DNA of 11,320 bases from GCA-2688775 sp035288865 (GCA_035288865.1 DATDZA010000051.1:1-11320), one strand, 5' to 3'. Numbered from the stretch's first letter, positions 1-5,939 are shown. A program made the numbers and translations. Notes: generated by a model not told the origin, from the letters alone.

Positions 1-2
1 TT

Positions 3-101
3 TGGAGCCGCGGCGGAACTGCTGTTACCGTCGGATACAATCAGCTTAGCGACACAGCTTTGTACATTTTGAACCAAGCTAAGCACCATGGTTTAGCTTG
101 A
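3..101 (+). CDS. C-terminal end of an unrecognised protein (partial)
   Basis: An open frame enters from the left edge and ends with TGA at 99-101. The last 32 residues begin WSRGGTAVTVGYNQ and end NQAKHHGLA. The other two forward frames stop within the first 75 bases. The stretch is more GC-rich than the rest of the window. I do not recognise the family from this tail. It converges on the YgiQ-type gene with a gap of only 16 bases, and both ends lie among inverted repeats. Its reality as a gene is inferred from the open frame and amino-acid composition only; it could be a chance frame. Confidence 0.4.
   Translation, partial: WSRGGTAVTVGYNQLSDTALYILNQAKHHGLA
75..100. repeat. Inverted repeat at the 3' end of the left-edge gene
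   Basis: CAAGCTAA (75-82) is the exact reverse complement of TTAGCTTG (93-100). The 10-nt loop contains the palindrome ACCATGGT (85-92). The left arm also pairs with an upstream copy: GCTTAGC (44-50) against GCTAAGC (78-84). It could be a terminator hairpin or part of a recombination junction. There is no T-run after it. Confidence 0.55.
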
Positions 102-108
102 ATGGATA

Positions 109-128
109 CTGCGGAATTTATTCCGCAG
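109..128. repeat. Perfect 9-bp palindrome over the YgiQ stop codon
   Basis: CTGCGGAAT (109-117) is followed by TT and then the exact reverse complement ATTCCGCAG (120-128). The minus-strand TAA stop of the YgiQ-type gene (118-120) lies at its centre. It sits 8 bases from the hairpin at 75-100, so two hairpins stand back to back between two converging genes. It may be a bidirectional terminator or a remnant of a rearrangement. Confidence 0.6.
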
Positions 129-1527
129 AGGAGGTCATTTGCTTCAAAACAGTGTCGCTTAAATGCTCAGGGGCAATCTTTAATCTTGTTACAAACTGCA
201 TTATTTTTCTGAACAGTTTTTTCTGGTCAAGAATTATATCGTGGCGTATTGCACTTCTCAATTCCAAAGAAGTATTTTTGTACTTTTCATTTAATTTTTC
301 AACTTCTTCCAGCAACGGATACAAATCATCACTCAAAACCCTGAACTGGCATCCGACACACTGCTGGTTGCAATAATCTTGCTTATCATAGACTGTGATT
401 GTTTCTTCTATTATCGGAGAAAAAATTTGTGATTCAAATTTGTACAACGCGCACCTTGAACCATACATATTTAACGTCGGCAAAGTCAAGTCATTTATTT
501 TTTTTATTCCGTTGCCGTACATGACTTCTATTTCTTTTACAATGCTTTCCCTGCTTCTCTTTGCAACTTCTTTTCCCTGCACTAAGGGAATGACGCAGAA
601 AGAGCATGAGCCCCAGCATCCCCGCCCTATAATTACGGACGATTCAAGATTTTTTACCATGCCTTGGTTGAAATCAAAATTTTTTGAATTTGGATGAAGT
701 TTTCTTGTAAACGGAACATCATAAATAAAATCCATTTCTTTTTCTGTCAATGTATGTGATGGCCTGTTGTGCTGGATAAATCCGGAGCCGCAGCCTTCGG
801 TGAAATCATTATCTGGCAAAAGATAAAAGGTTCTTGTCAAAAGATTAAATTTTTGCTTGTCATCGATGCATTCCTCATAAGACGGCAGCATCCTTGTTTT
901 TTTATTTATTTCAGATTTTTTTATTCGGAATGATACACCTTCAATTGAATTTAGATCCAATTTTTCTTTAATTTCATTAAAAGAATCCATCCTTATTTTT
1001 TTCATTCTATGTAATAAGGTTAGAATTGAACGCTCAGCATTTCCGAATAATAATAAATCTGCTTTTGTGTCATTTAAAATTCCCCGCCGTAATTTGTTGT
1101 CCTTATAATCAAAGTGCGTAAATCTCCTGATTGTAGCTTCAACGCCGCCAATAACTGTGGTACACCCCTTGAAAAGCTGTTTTAGCTTTTGAGTATAAAC
1201 CATCAGCGCCCTTTCAGGAACTAAAATATTTTCTCTCTGTTTCAGCATGGGGGTGTAATTTGCAAGCATTGAATCTAATAATCCAGATGTGATGCAGAAA
1301 AAATATTTTGGCTTTCCACAAATTTTGTAATCTTCATCGGTCGTTGGCTGGGCAATTATTCCAACTTTATGCCCTTTTTTATCAAGAAGCCTTGCAATTA
1401 TCGACATTCCACTCAGTGGGTGGTCATAGTAAGGATCACCTGTAACAAAGATTACATCAAACTCTTTGAAATCTTTGTAGTAATGCTTTCCTTCTTCAAA
1501 TGATGTCGGTAAAAAACTTTTGTCCAT
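118..1527 (-). CDS. ygiQ: YgiQ/UPF0313-family radical SAM protein, C-terminally truncated
   Basis: The product is a 469-aa protein of the YgiQ (UPF0313) radical SAM family, whose substrate is not established. The N-terminal region shows the family signatures VTGDPYYDHP (28-37), GIIAQP (56-61), GGVEATIRR (127-135) and ADLLLFGN (156-163). The radical SAM cluster motif is CWGSCSFC, with cysteines 304, 308 and 311. The family segment LKIAPEH is at 449-455, but the protein stops 14 residues later, where family members continue through the end of the barrel and a C-terminal domain. No frame downstream resumes it. The usual DLGGPTANMY motif reads DLTLPTLNMY (346-355). I chose the ATG at 1527 over an upstream TTG at 1539 because a TATA box lies about 26 nt upstream. 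The reading frame is otherwise intact. It may be a decaying gene or a real short variant. Confidence 0.85.
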   Translation of the reverse strand: MDKSFLPTSFEEGKHYYKDFKEFDVIFVTGDPYYDHPLSGMSIIARLLDKKGHKVGIIAQPTTDEDYKICGKPKYFFCITSGLLDSMLANYTPMLKQRENILVPERALMVYTQKLKQLFKGCTTVIGGVEATIRRFTHFDYKDNKLRRGILNDTKADLLLFGNAERSILTLLHRMKKIRMDSFNEIKEKLDLNSIEGVSFRIKKSEINKKTRMLPSYEECIDDKQKFNLLTRTFYLLPDNDFTEGCGSGFIQHNRPSHTLTEKEMDFIYDVPFTRKLHPNSKNFDFNQGMVKNLESSVIIGRGCWGSCSFCVIPLVQGKEVAKRSRESIVKEIEVMYGNGIKKINDLTLPTLNMYGSRCALYKFESQIFSPIIEETITVYDKQDYCNQQCVGCQFRVLSDDLYPLLEEVEKLNEKYKNTSLELRSAIRHDIILDQKKLFRKIMQFVTRLKIAPEHLSDTVLKQMTSSAE

Positions 1528-1549
1528 GACAGTAAGCAAGAAAGCGGGG

Positions 1550-1557
1550 TTTAAAAA
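1550..1557 (-). promoter_or_regulatory. TATA box for the YgiQ-type gene
   Basis: On the minus strand CTTTTTAAACC is centred about 26 nt before the ATG at 1527. A transcript would begin at or next to the start codon, which supports a leaderless mRNA and the ATG rather than the TTG start. Confidence 0.6.
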
Positions 1558-1613
1558 GGTAGGGTTTGATATTTACAGCAAACTATTAGGAACATTAACT
1601 TTTATTATTTTAT

Positions 1614-1985
1614 TCATATAATCTTCCTGCACTTATTACTTCCACAGTTGCATTTCATTTTAATATGGGGTGGCGCGTTAATTGAATAATCTGTGGTGAG
1701 CTCCTCGCCCTGTTTTATATCCCTATTGGCAACGTCGCAGAGTCTGCCTTCCTTCGTGTTTGGCTCGCAGGAATGATTCAAATATTTTTCAGGAGACTGC
1801 GCCATAATATATTTGCCTTTGAAAAATACTAGATATTTTTTAAATTTCTCAGGAATTTTTTTGGCTTCCTTTTGAGTTAAAATAACTGAATTATCCCATT
1901 TCATGACAATATCTTTTTTCCTGAAACTCGTGCCTGCAAAAACTCCCTTGCCCTCAATTTGTGACTCTTTGATAATTATAGACAT
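1614..1985 (-). CDS. Small SET-domain protein (putative lysine methyltransferase)
   Basis: The product is 123 residues, consisting of a bare SET domain plus a post-SET cysteine cluster. Visible motifs are EGKGVFA (11-17, the N-terminal SET strand with the SAM-binding glycines), NHSCEPN (70-76) and GEELTTDYS (93-101). These form the SAM-binding and catalytic core, with the conserved tyrosine in TTDY. A C-x-C-x4-C-type cluster, CNCGSNKC (112-119), follows and probably binds zinc. The family transfers methyl groups from SAM to protein lysines; the target here is unknown. I prefer the ATG at 1985 to a GTG two codons upstream. The promoter is weak to the eye: an AT-rich GATAAAG around 2008-2014 lies about 25 nt upstream. 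The helicase gene lies upstream on the same strand, with an 86-nt gap. Confidence 0.88.
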   Translation of the reverse strand: MSIIIKESQIEGKGVFAGTSFRKKDIVMKWDNSVILTQKEAKKIPEKFKKYLVFFKGKYIMAQSPEKYLNHSCEPNTKEGRLCDVANRDIKQGEELTTDYSINAPPHIKMKCNCGSNKCRKII

Positions 1986-2071
1986 ATGCACTAATATTAT
2001 TACTTGCTTTATCAGCCTATCTGGAAGAATTAGAATTGATTATGTAAATATTTTCACAATGAATTAATCCC

Positions 2072-3988
2072 TTACACTGCATCAAAATCCTTGACGCAGT
2101 TGTTCACAAGCTCATAGCAGCTGTCGAGCATTTCTTTCAATCTTCCGTCATCTGTAGCGCTCTTTATTTGGCTTAATTTATCCATAATCTGCCTGAACAG
2201 CCTTATGACATCTCCTTCCTGAAGGCTTATGTGCTCGAGAATCTTAAACATATCCACCCCAGTATAGCACGGATAGATCACAGAAGTTATGTTTTCAATT
2301 TCATCAAATTTTTTCTCTTTTCTCAGGAAATCGTCATCCCACAGCATTTTTTTTAAATTTCTTATTAAGTCAGAATGGTATATTTTGTAGTGTTCTGTCC
2401 TTTCCCTCGCTTCATAGCATATGCAGGCAACAATGACCAGCATCTGATACTCATTCAGTTTTTTATAAAAATCTGTTGCGAATATTTCCCCCAAAGTTAT
2501 CTCGTCAGAATAGATTTTTGAGGCAAATTTTCCTTTTTCGGTAAGGCGGCTGTTAGAAATGTAGCCCAACTTCTCAAGCTTTTTTTTGTAGTTGTCGAAT
2601 GCATTGTGACCCACAAAGTTTTCCCTTCTCATAAAATCCTTCCCGTACTTCTGGAATGAGTGGAAGCTTTTGCAGAGAATATCGTCAATCTCTCTTGGTG
2701 TGTGCTGGTCTATCAGGTTTAGCACGGTATTAACAGAAAGCCTGAACTGGGATTTTATAGGGGTGGTGTCGGATTCAATTATTTTTTTTGTCTTGTCATA
2801 CTCAAAGAATCTTCTCTCAATCATGATAAATACAAATCCCTCCTTGTCCATGCCCCTTCGCCCGGCTCTACCGGCAATCTGAAAATATTCTTTGGAGTTC
2901 ATTGTCCTGAATGAAACGCCGTCAAATTTTCTTAACGACTCGAAGCAGACGCTTTTTGCGGGCATGTTTATGCCGACGGCGAATGTCTCAGTTGTATAAA
3001 GGACTTTTATCAGCCCCATTTCAAAAAGATCTTCAACAGTCTCTTTCAATATCGGAAGGATTCCGGCATGATGAAACCCGATGCCGTATGGCAGCGTTTG
3101 CCTCAATGCTTTTGTTGAATCCAGCTTGTTTATCTCCGGATTTGAATTTGCAAGCTTTGCGCGGACAAACGTGGAAATTTCCGGGTTCAATTGAAATAAA
3201 TTAGTTCTTGCAAGCTCAAGGGCGTTTTTTTGGCAGCCTGCCCTTGAGAAGCTAAAGAAAAGGCAAGGAATCTTGTCTTTCATTTCCTTTATCAGCCTGA
3301 TGTGCGACGGCGACTTGTGCTTTTGGCGGATGCGCTTTCCCATGACTTTGTTGTAATTAGGAATCTCAGAATGGTCTTTCAGGTTTTTCAGAGTTGTAAT
3401 TCCAAGTTCCGCATCATAAAAATTTATGTGAAGCGGTACCGGCCTCTCGCTGTGAGTTACAACTACAACCTCATGCTCCTTTATGGCCTCTATCCATCTT
3501 GCAAACTCGCCTGCATTTGGAATGGTTGCAGAAAGGCACAAAACCCTCACTTTTGGCTTCGAGAAAATAATAGATTCTTCCCAGACATAACCCCGTTCTA
3601 TATCATTGATATAATGTATCTCGTCAAAAATCACATAGGATATATCTGCTATGAACGGGTCATTGCTTAAAACCATGTTGCGGTAAATTTCGGTCGTCAT
3701 TATAAGAATAAGCGCGTCGGGATTTTTTTGCGTGTCTCCTGTGAGAATTCCAACATTTTCTTCCCCATAGCTCCTCTTGAATTCCTTGTATTTCTGGTTT
3801 GAAAGGGCTTTTATCGGAGCAGTGTAAATAACTTTTATTCCTTTTTTAAAATCCCTGTCGATGATGTAATCGGCAATCAGCGTTTTTCCCGAGCCTGTCG
3901 GAGCTGAAACTACAACTGATTTATTGTGCTCAATCGCCTTTATCGCATCTTCCTGAAATTTGTCTAAAGTTAATCCTTTGTATTCCAT
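2072..3988 (-). CDS. Compact Ski2/Mtr4-like superfamily 2 RNA helicase
   Basis: This 638-aa ATP-dependent helicase has all the core motifs. They are APTGSGKT (29-36, Walker A), TAPIKALSNQKYKEF (56-70), DEIHYI (122-127, motif II), SATIPN (153-158), FHHAGILPILKE (305-316), TTETFAVGINMP (332-343) and QIAGRAGRRG (370-379, motif VI). ALSNQK, DEIHY and the FHHAGILP segment are typical of the Ski2/Mtr4/HelY group rather than of Hel308. The C-terminal region (about 490-638, including EGDVIRLFRQIMDKLSQI) matches the DSHCT domain of Mtr4/Ski2. Eukaryotic Mtr4 is about 1000 residues or more; the spacing between motif VI and the DSHCT region leaves no room for its arch insertion. A role in RNA unwinding for turnover is inferred from the family. 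The start ATG has a TATA box 26 nt upstream. Confidence 0.93.
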   Translation of the reverse strand: MEYKGLTLDKFQEDAIKAIEHNKSVVVSAPTGSGKTLIADYIIDRDFKKGIKVIYTAPIKALSNQKYKEFKRSYGEENVGILTGDTQKNPDALILIMTTEIYRNMVLSNDPFIADISYVIFDEIHYINDIERGYVWEESIIFSKPKVRVLCLSATIPNAGEFARWIEAIKEHEVVVVTHSERPVPLHINFYDAELGITTLKNLKDHSEIPNYNKVMGKRIRQKHKSPSHIRLIKEMKDKIPCLFFSFSRAGCQKNALELARTNLFQLNPEISTFVRAKLANSNPEINKLDSTKALRQTLPYGIGFHHAGILPILKETVEDLFEMGLIKVLYTTETFAVGINMPAKSVCFESLRKFDGVSFRTMNSKEYFQIAGRAGRRGMDKEGFVFIMIERRFFEYDKTKKIIESDTTPIKSQFRLSVNTVLNLIDQHTPREIDDILCKSFHSFQKYGKDFMRRENFVGHNAFDNYKKKLEKLGYISNSRLTEKGKFASKIYSDEITLGEIFATDFYKKLNEYQMLVIVACICYEARERTEHYKIYHSDLIRNLKKMLWDDDFLRKEKKFDEIENITSVIYPCYTGVDMFKILEHISLQEGDVIRLFRQIMDKLSQIKSATDDGRLKEMLDSCYELVNNCVKDFDAV

Positions 3989-4010
3989 AATACGTGGGGA
4001 ATAGTGATAG

Positions 4011-4018
4011 TTAATAAA
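4011..4018 (-). promoter_or_regulatory. TATA box for the helicase gene
   Basis: The minus strand reads CCTTTATTAAC here, centred about 26 nt before the ATG at 3988, consistent with leaderless transcription. It lies just past the 3' end of the 74-aa gene, so the helicase has its own promoter. Confidence 0.6.
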
Positions 4019-4039
4019 GGTTGCAGAAACAAGGAAGTT

Positions 4040-4264
4040 TTAAATAAAATATAATTGTACTTGCTTTAAAGTATCCATAAGTTGAGAGTGCATTTGGTAG
4101 AATTGTCTCCCAAATTCCGTCCCAGCTCTTACTTCTTTAAGAATATCTCTAGGGGCATAAACTCTATTACCAACCTGAATTGAAGCAGTCTCGGGTCCTA
4201 ATTTTTGTGTTATATCATCGATTACTTTTGAATCAGGATTCCAAGGCTTATCTGTGAAGTCCAT
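4040..4264 (-). CDS. Unrecognised 74-aa protein
   Basis: The product is a soluble-looking 74-residue protein beginning MDFTDKPWNPDSKVIDD and ending TLKQVQLYFI. I do not recognise the family. There is no signal peptide, membrane segment or cysteine. A probable helical region (43-70, TEFGRQFYQMHSQLMDTLKQ and flanks) follows a segment containing VGNRVYAPRD. The best evidence that it is a gene is its promoter: a strong TATA box centred 27 nt upstream of the ATG, the same arrangement as the known genes nearby. It precedes the helicase on the same strand but the helicase has its own TATA box. Function is unknown. Confidence 0.72.
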   Translation of the reverse strand: MDFTDKPWNPDSKVIDDITQKLGPETASIQVGNRVYAPRDILKEVRAGTEFGRQFYQMHSQLMDTLKQVQLYFI

Positions 4265-4286
4265 TATTTTTAGGAAATTAGTTTAC

Positions 4287-4295
4287 TTTATATAA
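4287..4295 (-). promoter_or_regulatory. TATA box for the 74-aa gene
   Basis: TTATATAAAG on the minus strand is centred about 27 nt before the ATG at 4264. It supports a leaderless transcript. Confidence 0.6.
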
Positions 4296-4350
4296 TTTAC
4301 TAATGGTTTCTTCACTCGATTTTGATTAACAACTGCTTTTAAACCTCAAC

Positions 4351-4359
4351 CTTTAAAAA
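4351..4359 (+). promoter_or_regulatory. TATA box (box A) of the tRNA-Glu gene
   Basis: CTTTAAAAA is centred about 28 nt before the first tRNA base at 4383, the usual archaeal spacing. A second AT-rich element, CTTTATATAA at 4372-4381, is too close to drive the tRNA unless transcription starts inside it. Confidence 0.6.
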
Positions 4360-4382
4360 TCCAGTAAAATTCTTTATATAAT

Positions 4383-4477
4383 GCTCCTGTAGTGTAGTGG
4401 ATTTAATATCCGCACAATCCGGCCAATCATACCGCCTTCTCGAGGCAGTGACCCGAGTTCAAATCTCGGCAGGAGCA
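4383..4477 (+). tRNA. tRNA-Glu(CTC) with a 20-nt insertion in the D-loop
   Basis: The acceptor strands GCTCCTG (4383-4389) and CAGGAGC (4470-4476) pair perfectly, and the discriminator is A4477. The T arm is CCGAG (4453-4457), loop TTCAAAT, CTCGG (4465-4469). The anticodon loop TTCTCGA (4437-4443) gives anticodon CTC (4439-4441), so Glu. The variable region is TGAC, as in archaeal Glu and Asp tRNAs. The D arm would be standard for archaeal Glu tRNA (G10TGT13-A14-G15-T16 ... CCGGCCAA-TCAT25, with G18G19) but it is interrupted by 20 nt at 4399-4418. Removing these leaves a 75-nt tRNA. The anticodon stem has one C-A mismatch (C4433 against A4447). No CCA is encoded. The extra bases could be an intron or damage. 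Confidence 0.85.
4399..4418 (+). other. Extra 20 nt inside the tRNA-Glu D-loop (candidate intron)
   Basis: The insertion lies between tRNA positions 16 and 17; a flanking T means it could be placed one base earlier. It can fold on itself: 4397-4402 (GTGGAT) pairs with 4408-4413 (ATCCGC), including one G-U pair, around a 5-nt loop. In an alternative fold GTGT (4392-4395) pairs with GCAC (4412-4415), leaving a 3-nt bulge AGT at the inferred 5' boundary followed by the 4-bp helix GGAT/ATCC. I could not build a complete bulge-helix-bulge covering both ends. The sequence also contains a near tandem repeat, ATCCGCACA / ATCCGGCCA (4408-4425), so replication slippage is possible. Confidence 0.55.
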
Positions 4478-4486
4478 TTTTCTTTA
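4478..4486 (+). terminator. T-rich terminator after tRNA-Glu
   Basis: TTTTCTTT follows the discriminator base directly, the usual form of an archaeal oligo-T terminator. It lies in the short gap before the convergent VOC gene. Confidence 0.4.
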
Positions 4487-4511
4487 ATTTATTTGTGATT
4501 TAGAAAAATAT

Positions 4512-4901
4512 TTATTTCGGCTTCCAATCAGTTGCCTGCATTAATCCGAATCTGTTGCCTTCAGTATCTTTCGCGCTTGCAAACCATCCAACGCCTGGAA
4601 TTTCCATCTTGTCTTTTGTGATTGTGCCGCCGTTTGCTTTTACCGCTTTCATTGCCTTGTCGAGGTCAGGAACTTCAACTGTACAATCGTAGAGATAAAA
4701 TTTATCGCCGTCTTTGGGGCGCTGATATAGGCCTCCATTGATGCCAGGGACAGACTCCCCAGTTGCAATCCCCCAGTAATCCATGCCACCTTCCTCTTTT
4801 TTCATCATCTGACTAATCTTCCATCCAAGAGTTTTCTCGTAGAATTTCTTGGCGCGCTCGACGTTATCTGCCTGGATTTCAAAATGTATTACTCGGTTCA
4901 T
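4512..4901 (-). CDS. VOC-family (glyoxalase/bleomycin-resistance fold) protein
   Basis: The product is a 129-aa protein of the vicinal oxygen chelate superfamily. The first repeat is RVIHFEIQADNVERAKKFYEKTLGWKI (3-29), the classic start with a His and an acidic residue followed by the AxxFYxxxLGW helix. The second is YDCTVEVPDLDKAMKAVKANGG (71-92), and the end is the family closing strand GNRFGLMQ. The closing strand lacks the Glu metal ligand of true glyoxalase I, so it may not be a classical metal-dependent glyoxalase. Its substrate cannot be told from sequence. I chose the ATG at 4901 over a TTG at 4913 because a TATA box sits 26 nt upstream of the ATG. It is divergent from msrA. Confidence 0.87.
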   Translation of the reverse strand: MNRVIHFEIQADNVERAKKFYEKTLGWKISQMMKKEEGGMDYWGIATGESVPGINGGLYQRPKDGDKFYLYDCTVEVPDLDKAMKAVKANGGTITKDKMEIPGVGWFASAKDTEGNRFGLMQATDWKPK

Positions 4902-4923
4902 AGGTTCAGGCAAGTCAAAGAAG

Positions 4924-4930
4924 TATTTAA
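4924..4930 (-). promoter_or_regulatory. TATA box for the VOC gene
   Basis: TCTTAAATAC on the minus strand is centred about 26 nt before the ATG at 4901. It decides between the ATG and the upstream TTG start. Confidence 0.55.
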
Positions 4931-5031
4931 GATTTTCGTTGGTATGGTGGGTTTTATTGGCAATGAATAAGATGCTGGAGAAATAAAATTCATTTTTATT
5001 TTTTCATAAATGGCTTAATTTTGGGAAAAAG

Positions 5032-5040
5032 TATTAATAT
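5032..5040 (+). promoter_or_regulatory. TATA box for msrA
   Basis: TATTAATAT is centred 26 nt before the ATG at 5062. No SD-like sequence precedes the start, so msrA is probably leaderless. Confidence 0.5.
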
Positions 5041-5061
5041 TAGTTAATCTAAATTATTATT

Positions 5062-5544
5062 ATGAAAAAAGAAACCAATTTTGAAATGGCAACTTTCGCA
5101 GCAGGATGCTTTTGGGGAGTTGAAGCTGCATTCAGGCAAATTAAAGGTGTGAAATCAACTCGAGTGGGATATACCGGCGGGCAAATGGAAAATCCAACTT
5201 ATGAAGATGTCTGCGCAGATGAAACAGGACATGCAGAGGCTGTTGAAGTTACTTTCGACCCAAAGAAATTGCCTTATGAGAAATTGCTCGACGTATTCTG
5301 GCAAAACCACAATCCAACACTAGGAAATCGTCAAGGCCCGGATGTTGGAACTCAATACAGATCAGCAATATTTTATCACAATAAAAATCAGAAAGAATTG
5401 GCAATTAATTCGATGAATGAGTTGCAAAAGAAACTTGATAAAACTATTACAACTGAAATAAAGCCTGCGGAGGAGTTTTATGAAGCTGAGGATTATCATC
5501 AGCAGTACTTGGAGAAAAGAGGGATGAGTAGTTGTCATATTTAG
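5062..5544 (+). CDS. msrA: Peptide methionine-S-sulfoxide reductase MsrA
   Basis: This 160-aa cytosolic enzyme reduces the S-epimer of methionine sulfoxide in proteins to methionine. The catalytic motif GCFWG is at 15-19 with nucleophile Cys16. Other family signatures are RVGYTGG (34-40), NPTYEDVC (44-51), GHAEAVEVTFDP (56-67), FWQNHNPT (79-86) and GTQYRSAIFY (96-105). A second cysteine near the C-terminus (Cys158, in GMSSCHI) is placed to act as the resolving cysteine for thioredoxin-type recycling. The length is normal for a single-domain MsrA, with no MsrB fusion. It is followed 41 nt later by the alkyltransferase gene, which has its own TATA box. Confidence 0.97.
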   Translation: MKKETNFEMATFAAGCFWGVEAAFRQIKGVKSTRVGYTGGQMENPTYEDVCADETGHAEAVEVTFDPKKLPYEKLLDVFWQNHNPTLGNRQGPDVGTQYRSAIFYHNKNQKELAINSMNELQKKLDKTITTEIKPAEEFYEAEDYHQQYLEKRGMSSCHI

Positions 5545-5553
5545 TTTCATAAT

Positions 5554-5562
5554 CTTTAAATA
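5554..5562 (+). promoter_or_regulatory. TATA box for the alkyltransferase gene
   Basis: CTTTAAATA is centred 28 nt before the ATG at 5586. It favours that ATG over the internal ATG at 5610. Confidence 0.5.
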
Positions 5563-5585
5563 AAAATAATTTAATTATAATCACA

Positions 5586-5939
5586 ATGAACTTTAAGAAT
5601 TTAATAAAAATGAAAAACAATTCATTCAACGAAAAAGTTTATGCTTTGCTAAGAAAAGTTCCAAAAGGGAAAGTTACGACCTACAAAGCATTGGCAGAAA
5701 AATTAGGAACGAAAGCTTATCGTGCTGTTGGGCAGGCGATGAGATGCAATCCCTATGCTCCAATGGTGCCTTGCCACAGGGTAGTCTCTTCGGATGGCTC
5801 AATCGGAGGTTTTATGGGAAAGAAAAATTCTGACAGCAGAGAAATTAAGAAAAAGATTAGAATGCTGAAGAAAGAAGGTATTCAAGTTAAAAATAATAAA
5901 ATAATTAATTTTGACAAAACTTGCACACAATCATTCTAA
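5586..5939 (+). CDS. ogt: Single-domain O6-alkylguanine-DNA alkyltransferase (MGMT/ATL family)
   Basis: The product is 117 residues and consists of the DNA-binding/active-site domain of the O6-methylguanine-DNA methyltransferase family, without the N-terminal ribonuclease-H-like domain. Visible motifs are KVPKGKVTTYKALAEKLG (24-41, winged-helix recognition segment), RAVGQAMRCNP (46-56, with the Arg that flips the damaged base) and VPCHRVV (61-67). Cys63 is the alkyl acceptor. Alkyltransferase-like (ATL) proteins replace this Cys with Trp or Ala, so this one should be able to remove alkyl groups. The tail (100-117) is Lys/Asn-rich. Its last 9 bases overlap the convergent gene at 5931-6311. The product may start at Met1 or Met9. 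Confidence 0.93.
   Translation: MNFKNLIKMKNNSFNEKVYALLRKVPKGKVTTYKALAEKLGTKAYRAVGQAMRCNPYAPMVPCHRVVSSDGSIGGFMGKKNSDSREIKKKIRMLKKEGIQVKNNKIINFDKTCTQSF

Noticed and set aside
98..376. Plus-strand open frame of 92 codons starting with TTG
   Set aside because: It is antisense to the YgiQ-type gene, has a Ser/Phe/Ile-rich composition typical of a shadow frame, and has no promoter at useful spacing.
4399..4421. Canonical bulge-helix-bulge at both ends of the tRNA insertion
   Set aside because: The pairings I tried (for example GGAT with ATCC at 4417-4420) lacked a matching outer or inner helix or gave a mature D-loop of the wrong length, so I do not claim a canonical motif.
4383..4477. Class II tRNA (Leu or Ser) to explain the 95-nt length
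   Set aside because: The extra bases lie before the anticodon arm, the variable region is only four bases, and the anticodon CTC with the D arm and acceptor fits Glu.
5362..5629. Minus-strand frames opposite msrA and the alkyltransferase gene
   Set aside because: They overlap well-identified genes on the other strand and are low-complexity, Phe/Ile/Leu-rich translations.
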